Positions 34,035 to 42,218 of a stretch of DNA of 64,000 nt are shown piece after piece (the first letter of the stretch is position 1; every line of letters begins with the position of its first letter). Source of the DNA: JABDQW01 sp942492025. GTDB taxonomy: Bacteria > Pseudomonadota > Gammaproteobacteria > SZUA-229. The DNA is taken from assembly GCA_942492025.1 (NCBI GenBank), contig CALODJ010000012.1:186001-250000 (forward strand). Direction: 5' to 3'. The notes beneath the pieces were generated by a model. That model saw only the letters and a program-made list of their open reading frames with translations, was not told the DNA's origin and did no database searches. The translations under genes and the position numbers were made by a program.

Positions 34035-34139
34035 TTGAGTTTTTAACTGGCAGTCTGTATGGAAATTAACATTTATAATCGTCAGCTTAAGTTCAATTTA
34101 GTATAACTGAAGACTATCGATAAATTACTATCAATACAT

Positions 34140-35390
34140 ATGCCTGATGTCGAGAACAAATTAGCCATTGCACGTACGCGTCTGATTCTGGACAAGCCCT
34201 TTCTGGGCGCGCTGGTCCTGCGTTTGCCTATGGTCGAGGGTGATCCATCCTGGTGTGAAACAACCTACAGCGATGGCAAGACGTTTTACTACAACGCCGA
34301 TTACATCGATGCACTGGACAAGGATCAGACCCAGTTCGCGCTGTCGCATGAGGCACTGCACTGCGCATTGTCGCATTTCCATCGTCGCGGTCACCGGGTA
34401 AAACATCGCTGGGAGCTGGCCTGTGATTATGCAGTCAATCCGCTATTGATCAACGATGGCTTGAAGCCAACGCCTGATGCTGCGCATTTACGTGAATACG
34501 AGGGCATGACGGCCGAAGAAATCTATCCTTGTCTCGAGGATAATGAGAATGACGGTGAGCGCGACCTGGAGCGCAAATCAGACAGCCAGGATGATAGCCA
34601 GGATAATGAAAACGAAGAAAACAGGGACATGAGTGATGGCGGTTCCGATAAGGAACGGCAGAAAAATGATGCGCAGGATGGCAGCGGTAACGAGAAAGAA
34701 GAACCGGACGGCTCGGGCGCCAAAGGTGCGCCCAAACCCAATCCGCTCTCACCACAGGAGCAGGAAGATCTGAGTACCCAGTGGCAGCAACGCCTGGCAG
34801 CGGCGGCACAAACGGCGCTGCAAAACGGCAAATTGGAAGGCGAAATGGCGCGTATGGTCGATTTCCTGTTGCAGCCAAAGCTGCCGTGGCGCATGCTGCT
34901 GGCGAGTTTTATGAGCATGACGGCGCGGGATGATTACAGCTATTCAAGACCATCCACGCGTCGCGGCGATCCTGCGGTCTATCCGAGTTTGAGAAGCCAT
35001 GAAACCAATGTCGTGGTTGTGATTGATACCAGTGGTTCTATTTCTGCAGATGAAATACAGGAGTTTATTTCCGAGATCGATTCGATCAAGAGCCAGGTTC
35101 GGGCGCGTATCACGCTGCTGACATGCGATTCCGATTTGAATCACGGTTGTCCGTGGATTTTCGAACCCTGGGATGAATTTGCGATGGATGTTGAAATCCG
35201 TGGCGGAGGCGGCACCAATTTCAAACCTGCGTTTAACTGGGTTGAAGACCAGGACAACAATCCAGACTTGCTGATGTATTTTACCGATGCCGAAGGTGTA
35301 TTCCCCGAGGTAGAGCCCATGTTCCCAGTTTTATGGCTGGTCAAAGGCAAAGAGCCCGTACCCTTCGGGCAGCGAATACAACTTAATTAG
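34140..35390 (+). CDS. VWA-like protein with N-terminal HExxH metallopeptidase domain
   Basis: The 416-residue protein has a DUF2201-like N-terminal half with the zinc motif SHEALHCALSHFHRRG (His70, Glu71, His74), a low-complexity acidic Asp/Glu/Ser/Asn linker (about 135-205), and a VWA-like C-terminal domain (VVVIDTSGSISADEIQEFIS, and later MYFTDAEGVFPEV) with a MIDAS DTSGS. It pairs with the MoxR ATPase. Together they may act as a chaperone or protease on a metal enzyme. The MIDAS metal residues are present and the HExxH is intact. Confidence 0.9.
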   Translation: MPDVENKLAIARTRLILDKPFLGALVLRLPMVEGDPSWCETTYSDGKTFYYNADYIDALDKDQTQFALSHEALHCALSHFHRRGHRVKHRWELACDYAVNPLLINDGLKPTPDAAHLREYEGMTAEEIYPCLEDNENDGERDLERKSDSQDDSQDNENEENRDMSDGGSDKERQKNDAQDGSGNEKEEPDGSGAKGAPKPNPLSPQEQEDLSTQWQQRLAAAAQTALQNGKLEGEMARMVDFLLQPKLPWRMLLASFMSMTARDDYSYSRPSTRRGDPAVYPSLRSHETNVVVVIDTSGSISADEIQEFISEIDSIKSQVRARITLLTCDSDLNHGCPWIFEPWDEFAMDVEIRGGGGTNFKPAFNWVEDQDNNPDLLMYFTDAEGVFPEVEPMFPVLWLVKGKEPVPFGQRIQLN

Positions 35391-35397
35391 TTGAAAT

Positions 35398-35523
35398 TAC
35401 CGCAAAGGCACGGAGACGCAAAGGAAAACATTGATTCAGTAGTGATACTAATCCTATTTGTTGAAGCTTAGGTAAAAGTATAGACAAGATAGATTTCTCA
35501 GCGCCTCTGCGCCTCCGCGGTTA
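35398..35523. repeat. MITE-like element, copy A
   Basis: Arms ACCGCAAAGGCACGGAGACG and its inverted partner GCGCCTCTGCGCCTCCGCGG bound an interior (ACATTGATTCAGTAGTGATA through AAGTATAGACAAGATAG) that matches, inverted, the element at 38671. The dsrS start codon is 3 bp beyond its right end, so its arm forms the dsrS leader. Confidence 0.8.
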
Positions 35524-35525
35524 GA

Positions 35526-36650
35526 ATGACCTGTATGGACCTATCTGCAGAAGACAACTTACGGCTGAACGTTTTGCTTGCACAGAAGTTGCATGCTGTG
35601 CGCATCGATGAATCGAAGATGGTGGTGCTCGCTCTGACTGAGAAAGGCGAAGCGAAAGTAGCGCTCAACCCTAACTGCAAGGATGACAAATACATCAAGC
35701 AGGTAAAGGCCCTGTTGTCGACGCATGTGATGGGCTCCCCGGGAGGGTATCCGGTATTTCTCAAACGCTGGACGCGCATGGGGCAGGCGCGCGACGAGAG
35801 CCTGGCCCAATTGTTGATGCTGGGTGAGGAAGAGGCGGTGGTTGCTGCTGTGCATGCTCCGGGTTTGACGGATGAACTTGCAGAGCGCGCCTGGTGGGCA
35901 ATGCCGACAGCCGAAAATGCCAGGCGCATGCTGGAGAAAGAGGCAGTAGTCAGGGGCAAAACCGGACCTGTTCTAGCTGAATTTCTCATCGAATTCCTCC
36001 CGTTTGAAGAAGAACAGCGGGCAATGATTGAATCTGTTCGCCTGGTACTGCAACCAGGACTGATTGATGAAGAACAGAAACAGAAGTTGTGGAACAGGGC
36101 GCGTACCAAGCGTAGTTTATATGTCGGATTCATGCACACAGTGCCGGAAGACCTGCCAGAAGCAGCGCAACCGCATGTAATGTATGAAGACGTCGGACTG
36201 AGATTGAAACCATTGCTTAACGTCGGCAATCGTTATGCTGACATGATTGTGCGTACTTTCAGTGACCGAGGGCAGCGTTTTATCAAAACTGCAGTCATGG
36301 CGTTGAAAAAGCCTGCGGACCAGGAGGTTGTTGAGTCTCTGCTGGGTGCAATAGCCGCCTTTTTCAAGCATGTCAGGCCCGAGAATTTCACTGAAAGTGA
36401 CATCGATGCAATTGTCGATGAAGCAAGGCAGCTCTGTCAGACAGATGAAGAAATACAAAACGTTCTTCGGCATTTGCCAGAACTGGAGTCCGTTGTCCGC
36501 GCAATGCTGATACTCTCGTGCCTCAATGTGAAACTTGTCAATCCGATATTTGCCAGAACAGATGCAATCGGTACTATGATGCGAAAAAAGATCCAGCCAA
36601 TCACCGACCCGGTATTTGAGCAGTTGAGGCTATTGCAGGCAGATGGCTGA
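35526..36650 (+). CDS. dsrS: DsrS-like protein
   Basis: The 374-residue protein matches what I recall of DsrS: MDLSAEDNLRLNVLLA near the start, VALNPNCKDDKYIKQVKALL, then SPGGYPVFLKRWTRMGQARD and APGLTDELAERAWWAMPTAE. It has no cofactor motif and its exact role in sulfur oxidation is unclear; it was found at the end of the Allochromatium dsr operon. Here it is about 24 kb from dsrR and in the opposite orientation. ATG 35526 or 35535 (MDLSAED) could be the start; there is no clear ribosome site. Confidence 0.75.
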   Translation: MTCMDLSAEDNLRLNVLLAQKLHAVRIDESKMVVLALTEKGEAKVALNPNCKDDKYIKQVKALLSTHVMGSPGGYPVFLKRWTRMGQARDESLAQLLMLGEEEAVVAAVHAPGLTDELAERAWWAMPTAENARRMLEKEAVVRGKTGPVLAEFLIEFLPFEEEQRAMIESVRLVLQPGLIDEEQKQKLWNRARTKRSLYVGFMHTVPEDLPEAAQPHVMYEDVGLRLKPLLNVGNRYADMIVRTFSDRGQRFIKTAVMALKKPADQEVVESLLGAIAAFFKHVRPENFTESDIDAIVDEARQLCQTDEEIQNVLRHLPELESVVRAMLILSCLNVKLVNPIFARTDAIGTMMRKKIQPITDPVFEQLRLLQADG

Positions 36651-36695
36651 TGCGGTTTTACGATACGTTGATCGGTAAATAGCTACAAATAAGTT

Positions 36696-36783
36696 ATCGC
36701 AGAGGCGTGGAGACGCAGAGACTACTACCGTGATTCTACACATATTCTTAGATGTCCTCTGCGTCTCCGCGCCTGTGCGGTTA
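36696..36783. repeat. CCGCAGAG-family inverted-repeat element, short form
   Basis: ATCGCAGAGGCGTGGAGACG and the inverted arm CTGCGTCTCCGCGCCTGTGC flank a 32-bp centre. It is the shortest copy in the window and lies between dsrS and the response-regulator gene, which face each other. Confidence 0.75.
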
Positions 36784-36835
36784 ATCCGTTTCATCATTGC
36801 TATTTAAGGGCTGCAGGACTGAGGCAGACTGCTGG

Positions 36836-38050
36836 TTATTCACCGGAGATTTTATTATTTTCGTCGATGGTTGCGTGTGCATATTCAAGGAAATTCTCCA
36901 GCGGTTCTATCAGTGATGGCAAAAAATCTGCTGGAATTTTGCTGTATTCGCCGGTAAATATACATGAGAAGAAATCGCCGATTGCATCCGTGGTTTCTTT
37001 GTTGTCGCCTGTTCCATCAAGCTGGGGTCTGGGTATAGCGATATTGGCCTGTGCTTTTTCTGCGGCATCGTTAACCGTCGTTGGTGAGGATGCGACTGCC
37101 TCTAACTCGTCTGATTTCTTTTTCTCATAGGTTTCATCATATCGGGTAATTCGTTTGGTGGGTGTTTCAAGTGAAGTTGCCAGTGCATGTGATGCAAGTA
37201 CACAATATTGTTCAAAAGGCATACTTCCCGACTTGTCAGAGTCTTCTGTAGAACATATACCTATAGCAATCTTGACACGGAGCGTTATATTGTTGATTTC
37301 GAATACCAGGTTTTCCACCGTTTGCTTGATACGTGTAGCAACGATATGTGCCTTGAAAGCCTTTGTGTTTGGCAGAACGGCCGCGAATCTTGCCTCTTCT
37401 ATGTGAGATGCCAGCTCCTCTTTGCGGATTGATTTCTCGAGCTGACCGGCGACCGTTGAAACGATGGTTTCAGCGGCATGCTCGCCGTATAACTGCTTAA
37501 ACTCATCAATGTCTGCGACCTCAACATATAGAATTGAGGTTACCATGTTGTGACGTTTGCCGAAGGACAGAGTTTTATTGCCGAAATCTATCAGCATTCG
37601 ATTATTATAGAGTCCCGTCCGCGTATCGATTACAGATTCTTTCTCCAGTTCTGTGATCTTGTTGTTCAGACGGGTGTAGGATTTTGCGCGACTGAGTATA
37701 TCGATTCTGTCAAAAGGCTTTCCGAGGAAGTCAGTTGCACCCAGGTTGTGAGTCGCTTTTTTGGCCGCTTCCGTGTCATCGTGACCTGTGATCATGATGA
37801 CCGGCATATTCGCGATACGCTCACAGTCCGATTCCCGGATGCTTTGAAGTAACATCATGCCGTTCATTACCGGCATATGCATATCCGAGAATACCAGCGA
37901 GATGGCGTCGTTCGATTGCAGCAGTCGCCAGGCTTCTTCACCATTAGCCGCAGAATGCGTGGTGTACTCATCACCAAGATATTTGGCGATAGTGGCGCAT
38001 ATCGTTGGCGAGTCGTCAACAATAAGTATTTCTGACGTATGACTGGACAT
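36836..38050 (-). CDS. Response regulator with degenerate GGDEF domain
   Basis: The 404-residue protein has a receiver (VDDSPT, Asp56 in FSDMHMP, Lys in LGKPFD) joined to a GGDEF-fold domain (DTRTGLYNNRMLIDFGNKTL ... ) where the GGDEF signature is replaced by EEARF. It therefore should not make c-di-GMP but may bind it or a partner. A long disordered tail (SSPTTVNDAAEKAQANI) and a helical end follow. The first ATG 38050 follows the divergent gap of 260 bp. Confidence 0.88.
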   Translation of the reverse strand: MSSHTSEILIVDDSPTICATIAKYLGDEYTTHSAANGEEAWRLLQSNDAISLVFSDMHMPVMNGMMLLQSIRESDCERIANMPVIMITGHDDTEAAKKATHNLGATDFLGKPFDRIDILSRAKSYTRLNNKITELEKESVIDTRTGLYNNRMLIDFGNKTLSFGKRHNMVTSILYVEVADIDEFKQLYGEHAAETIVSTVAGQLEKSIRKEELASHIEEARFAAVLPNTKAFKAHIVATRIKQTVENLVFEINNITLRVKIAIGICSTEDSDKSGSMPFEQYCVLASHALATSLETPTKRITRYDETYEKKKSDELEAVASSPTTVNDAAEKAQANIAIPRPQLDGTGDNKETTDAIGDFFSCIFTGEYSKIPADFLPSLIEPLENFLEYAHATIDENNKISGE

Positions 38051-38309
38051 ATCTGCGCTAATGGCCTGTTTTTGTCGTCCTTATGCCTTTCACTGCAACA
38101 TTCCGAAAAATAAAAATCACTGTATATCCAATACTTAGCATATATCGCTGCTGCTGACGTAATAATCTTTAAAAATACCCTGCTCAAGAATGAATGGTGG
38201 AGAAACGTATGGTTCTCAGGTGTGAGTCGCTGGCTTACAGCGCCTTATATAAATCCATTAAAATTAAATACTTAGAGATAATTGCGCCGAGCCAGTTTGA
38301 GTAATCGCA

Positions 38310-38654
38310 TTAGAGCATGAGCTGCTGGTAGTCGCTTTCACTGAAACCGATGAGTAGCTTGCGATCCGATTCGAGAACAGGTCTTTTGATGATGGCCGGA
38401 TTCGCGATCATGATCTGTATGGCCGAGAATTCATCGATGTTTTCCCTCACATTGCTATCCAGTTTGCGCCAGGTGGTGCCGCGTTTATTGAGCATACGTG
38501 CCCAGCCTGCCTGTTTGACCCAGCTTTTCAGCTTGTCTTCCGGCACCCCCATTTTTTTATAGTCGTGAAATTCATAAGCGACACCATTGGACTCCAGCCA
38601 CTTGCGTGCTTTTTTCATGGTGTCGCAGTTTGGAATGCCGTAGATTTTTATCAT
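38310..38654 (-). CDS. ArsC/Spx-family protein, YffB-like
   Basis: The 114-residue thioredoxin-fold protein opens MIKIYGIPNCDTMKKARKWL with a single Cys in the ArsC P-loop position (NCDT), and has the family's RGTTWRKLD and NPAIIKRPVLE. It is of the YffB (glutathione-dependent thiol reductase-like) group. It lies downstream of dapD and dapC, an order common in gammaproteobacteria. Confidence 0.9.
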   Translation of the reverse strand: MIKIYGIPNCDTMKKARKWLESNGVAYEFHDYKKMGVPEDKLKSWVKQAGWARMLNKRGTTWRKLDSNVRENIDEFSAIQIMIANPAIIKRPVLESDRKLLIGFSESDYQQLML

Positions 38655-38670
38655 TTCGAAAACCTAATAT

Positions 38671-38790
38671 TTCACCGCAGAGGCGTTGAGAAATCTATAC
38701 TTTCTATAATTTTACCAAGGCTATAAAAAACAGGATAAGTATCATTACTAAATCAATGTCTTCCTCTGTGTCTCCGCGTCTCCGCGGTTA
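38671..38790. repeat. MITE-like element, copy B, inverted relative to 35398
   Basis: Arms TTTCACCGCAGAGGCG and CCGCGTCTCCGCGGTTAA flank an interior (GAGAAATCTATACTTTCTAT, later GGATAAGTATCATTACTAAA) that is the near reverse complement of the interior of the element at 35398. It ends 1 bp before the dapD stop codon. Divergence is moderate, so both copies are old. Confidence 0.8.
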
Positions 38791-38791
38791 A

Positions 38792-39628
38792 TTATTCAAT
38801 GTCACGTAGTAATTCATTCAGGCCAACCTTGCCGCGTGTTTTTTCGTCGACCTGTTTAACGATTACAGCGCAGTAGAGGCTGTAGCTACCGTCTTTCGAT
38901 GGAAGATTGCCGGAAACTACGACCGAGCCGGCAGGAATGCGGCCATAACTGATCTCGCCTGTGGTGCGGTTGAAGATTTTAGTGCTTTGACCAATATAGA
39001 CACCCATCGAAATGACCGATCCTTCTTCGACAATGACGCCTTCAACGATCTCCGAGCGGGCGCCGATAAAACAGTTATCTTCGATAATGGTGGGTGCTGC
39101 CTGTAATGGCTCAAGTACCCCACCAATACCCACGCCGCCAGAGAGGTGAACATTCTTGCCGATCTGTGCACAGGAACCAACGGTAGCCCAGGTATCGACC
39201 ATGGTGCCAGAATCGACATAAGCGCCGATATTGACATAAGACGGCATCAGAACAACACTGGGTGCAAGATAAGAACCGATACGTGCAGTTGCCGGGGGTA
39301 CCACGCGTACACCGGAATCCCTGAAGGCACGTGTGTTGTGGTCAGCAAACTTGGAATCGACCTTGTCGTAATAGTTGGTGAAACCGCCTTTGATAAATTC
39401 ATTATCATTGATGCGGAAGGAGAGCAGCACCGCTTTTTTCAGCCATTCGTTGACAATCCAGTTGCCATCCTGTTTTTCTGCAACCCGTGCATGCCCGGAA
39501 TCGAGCAAGTTGATAGCCTCATTAACAGCATCTGCAATATGCGTTTCCACATTACGTGGTGTTAAGTCGGCTCTTCTCTCAAAAGCTTCTTCAATGATAT
39601 TTTTCAGGTTTTCCACAGTTATCTCCAA
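38792..39628 (-). CDS. dapD: Tetrahydrodipicolinate N-succinyltransferase
   Basis: The 278-residue left-handed beta-helix protein has hexapeptide repeats (MPSYVNIGAYVDSGTMVDTW, AQIGKNVHLSGGVGIGGVLE). It transfers succinyl from succinyl-CoA to tetrahydrodipicolinate in the lysine/meso-diaminopimelate pathway. It lies 9 bp downstream of dapC on the same strand and precedes the YffB-like gene. Confidence 0.97.
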   Translation of the reverse strand: MEITVENLKNIIEEAFERRADLTPRNVETHIADAVNEAINLLDSGHARVAEKQDGNWIVNEWLKKAVLLSFRINDNEFIKGGFTNYYDKVDSKFADHNTRAFRDSGVRVVPPATARIGSYLAPSVVLMPSYVNIGAYVDSGTMVDTWATVGSCAQIGKNVHLSGGVGIGGVLEPLQAAPTIIEDNCFIGARSEIVEGVIVEEGSVISMGVYIGQSTKIFNRTTGEISYGRIPAGSVVVSGNLPSKDGSYSLYCAVIVKQVDEKTRGKVGLNELLRDIE

Positions 39629-39637
39629 AAGGTTTGT

Positions 39638-40837
39638 TTAATCCAGTGTTTCTATGAATTGCTTGATTCTGCAGGCAGCATCTACGCATTCATCGAGCGG
39701 TGCAACCAACGCCATGCGTACGTGATGGCTGCCAGGATTCGTGCCATTGACATCGCGTGACAAAAAACTGCCAGGTAAAACCGTCACATTCTGCTGGTCA
39801 TAGAGCTGTCGAGCGAAATCGGTATCAGGGATTGACGTTTTGAGCCAGATATAAAAGCTGGCATCAGGTTTGTGTGCGCTGCTGACCGGCGCGAGTATCT
39901 CTAGCACGGCATCGAACTTCTCGCGGTAGAGCCTGCGATTAGCGCTTACGTGCGCTTCATCGTTCCAGGCAGCGATACTTGCAAGCTGGTGCGCTGGCGG
40001 CATGGCGCAGCCATGATAGGTGCGATAGAGCAAAAAAGATTTGATGATGTCTTTGTCGCCGGCAACGAAGCCGGAACGCATACCGGGCAGGTTGGAACGC
40101 TTGGAAAGACTGTGAAATACGATGCAATTGGTAAACTGCTTGTTACCGACGTTGCTGGCAGCTTGCAACAAGCCCGGTGGTGGCGCGTCTTCTTCGAAGT
40201 AAATCTCCGAATAGCATTCATCTGATGCAATCACAAAATTATACTGCAATGATTTTTCAATCAGCCAGGCCAGTTGCTGCTCCGGAATCACTGCACCGGT
40301 CGGATTGCCTGGTGTACAGATGTAAATTAACTGGCAGCGATCCCATGTCTCTTCCTCGATAGCATCAAAATCAGGCAGATAATTATTATGCTCGAGCGTG
40401 CTATAAAAGCACGGTTGCGCACCTGAGAGCAGCGTGGCGCCCTCGTAAATCTGATAAAACGGGTTTGGCATCAACACCCACGCATCTGCATCGCGGTCAA
40501 CGATACATTGTGCAAAGGCGAACAACGCCTCGCGGGTACCATTAACCGGTATCACCTGTTGCTCTGCGTCAATGCTGTCAGTGTCCAGTCTGAATCGACG
40601 CTGAAGCCAGACGGCTATCGCTTGCCTGAGCTCACGGCTGCCTCTGGTCTGAGGGTAACGATTGGACTGATTCAGATGTTTTCGCAGCGACACCAGCGCG
40701 ACCTCTGGCGATGGGTGTTTGGGCTCACCGATCGAGAGCGCAATGGCGCTGAGCCCGGTTGGTGGTGTGCAGCCTGCCTTGAGCTGAGCAAGTTTCTCAA
40801 AAGGGTACGGCTGAAGTTTTTGCAGCAGTGGATTCAT
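39638..40837 (-). CDS. dapC: Succinyldiaminopimelate aminotransferase
   Basis: The 399-residue class-I PLP aminotransferase begins MNPLLQKLQPYPFEKLAQLK at ATG 40837; a longer open stretch upstream (38 codons) is outside the family. The Schiff-base Lys is in HSLSKRSNLPGMRSGFVAG, the PLP-binding Asp/Tyr in ASDECYSEIYFE, and YICTPGNPTGAVIP is the family motif. It catalyses the step after DapD in diaminopimelate synthesis. Confidence 0.93.
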   Translation of the reverse strand: MNPLLQKLQPYPFEKLAQLKAGCTPPTGLSAIALSIGEPKHPSPEVALVSLRKHLNQSNRYPQTRGSRELRQAIAVWLQRRFRLDTDSIDAEQQVIPVNGTREALFAFAQCIVDRDADAWVLMPNPFYQIYEGATLLSGAQPCFYSTLEHNNYLPDFDAIEEETWDRCQLIYICTPGNPTGAVIPEQQLAWLIEKSLQYNFVIASDECYSEIYFEEDAPPPGLLQAASNVGNKQFTNCIVFHSLSKRSNLPGMRSGFVAGDKDIIKSFLLYRTYHGCAMPPAHQLASIAAWNDEAHVSANRRLYREKFDAVLEILAPVSSAHKPDASFYIWLKTSIPDTDFARQLYDQQNVTVLPGSFLSRDVNGTNPGSHHVRMALVAPLDECVDAACRIKQFIETLD

Positions 40838-41032
40838 AGCGACGCTGATTCGTATTCTTGTTTGACTGTCCCAGATGCCAAAACCGGCTCGAAACGCAAA
40901 AGCATTTTCATATAAACTTGAATTTTCAGGCGCATCGATGTCTGCCAGCACAGCAAGAAAGCGATCTTCATCTGGCTCCGCGGACAGGCCTCATTCCCTG
41001 AGGGGCCGACATTATAAGCGATTTTGAGGGCA

Positions 41033-41419
41033 ATGACCTTGGTGAAAGGTGTAATCAGAGGGTTTGACCACGCCAGTGTGCTGGTCGAGAACACAAACCG
41101 GGCACTCGAGTTTTATACAGGTGTGCTTGGCCTTGAGCAAAATCACGATCGACCGGAATTGTCCTACCCAGGTGCGTGGCTGGATCTTGGCGAAGGCGGC
41201 CAGATCCATCTTATCGAATTGCCCAACCCCGATCCGGTGCATGGTCGACCAGCACATGGAGGCAAGGACAGACATACTGCGTTGACAGTCTCGAGTCTCG
41301 ATGAGGTCATCGCCCAGCTCGATTTGGCAAAATTGCCCTACACCCTGAGCAGCTCAGGCAGGCGAGCGCTGTTTTGCAGGGATTATGACGGAAATACGCT
41401 GGAACTGATCGAAAAGTAG
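41033..41419 (+). CDS. Glyoxalase/bleomycin-resistance (VOC) family protein
   Basis: The product of about 128 residues has the VOC fold: FDHASVLVENTNRALEFYTG, then WLDLGEGGQIHLIELP and RALFCRDYDGNTLELIEK. The metal ligands His and Glu are present (FDHAS, IHLIE, HTAL, LELIE). It could be a dioxygenase-like or glyoxalase enzyme; substrate unknown. ATG 41033 is used, but GTG 41042 with GAGGG upstream is also likely. Confidence 0.85.
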   Translation: MTLVKGVIRGFDHASVLVENTNRALEFYTGVLGLEQNHDRPELSYPGAWLDLGEGGQIHLIELPNPDPVHGRPAHGGKDRHTALTVSSLDEVIAQLDLAKLPYTLSSSGRRALFCRDYDGNTLELIEK

Positions 41420-41537
41420 CCGATCTGAAGCCACTACTTCAGATAATGCAATCTTCACCAGGACTGGTCACTGACGAAAATCCAACTAAAAAAATACAAG
41501 CTGTGTCAACCAAATCCAATTCGACGCGTCTGTTCCC

Positions 41538-42215
41538 ATGAAGCCTATGCTGCAATTGAAGCACGTGTGTAAATCGTACCGTCAGCCAGATGGCGATATC
41601 ATTGTTTTGGCCGATGCTCACTTCGGGCTTGATCAGGCGCGTTCGGCGGCATTGCTGGGTGAGAGCGGCAGTGGAAAAAGCACGTTATTACATCTGATTG
41701 CCGGTCTCGACAGGCCTGACAGTGGGGATATTGTACTGCAGGGCCGTTCCACGGCTCAATTCAGCGACAATGACTGGAATGAGATCCGTCGTTCCGAGGT
41801 CAGCCTGGTGTTTCAGCAATATCATCTGGTACCGACGCTGACGGTTGCCGATAATCTGCAGTTGCAGGCACGATTGTGCCAGCGCCTGGATCCGAATTTT
41901 CGCGATTATCTGACAGAGAGACTGGGCCTTGTGGCATTGAGCGAGCGACTGCCACAGCAGTTATCGGGCGGTCAGCAACAACGCGTCGCCATCGCCCGGG
42001 CGCTGCTGCACAAACCCATGCTTGTTCTGGCCGATGAGCCAACCGGCAATTTGGATGAACACACCAGCAAGACGGTTATGCAGTTGCTGGTGGAACTGGT
42101 GCGAGAAGCGGGCAGCAGCCTGTTAATGGTGACGCACAGCCCGGCTATGGCTGCGTACCTGGATCAACAATGGCGATTGCGCAATGGCCAGTTAACGCCA
42201 TACGGCAGTAATTAA
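41538..42215 (+). CDS. ABC transporter ATP-binding protein, LolD-like
   Basis: The 225-residue ATPase has Walker A (GESGSGKST), the Q-loop (VFQQYHL), the signature LSGGQQQRVAIARALL and Walker B (VLADEPTGNLDE). It is of the MacB/LolD lipoprotein-type class. It lies 3 bp before the permease gene and forms the operon with it and the AttH-like gene. Confidence 0.95.
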   Translation: MKPMLQLKHVCKSYRQPDGDIIVLADAHFGLDQARSAALLGESGSGKSTLLHLIAGLDRPDSGDIVLQGRSTAQFSDNDWNEIRRSEVSLVFQQYHLVPTLTVADNLQLQARLCQRLDPNFRDYLTERLGLVALSERLPQQLSGGQQQRVAIARALLHKPMLVLADEPTGNLDEHTSKTVMQLLVELVREAGSSLLMVTHSPAMAAYLDQQWRLRNGQLTPYGSN

Positions 42216-42218
42216 AGG

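Noticed and set aside
34523..34918. Minus-strand frame rich in Ser in the VWA gene
   Set aside because: It is the antisense of the acidic linker of the VWA protein.
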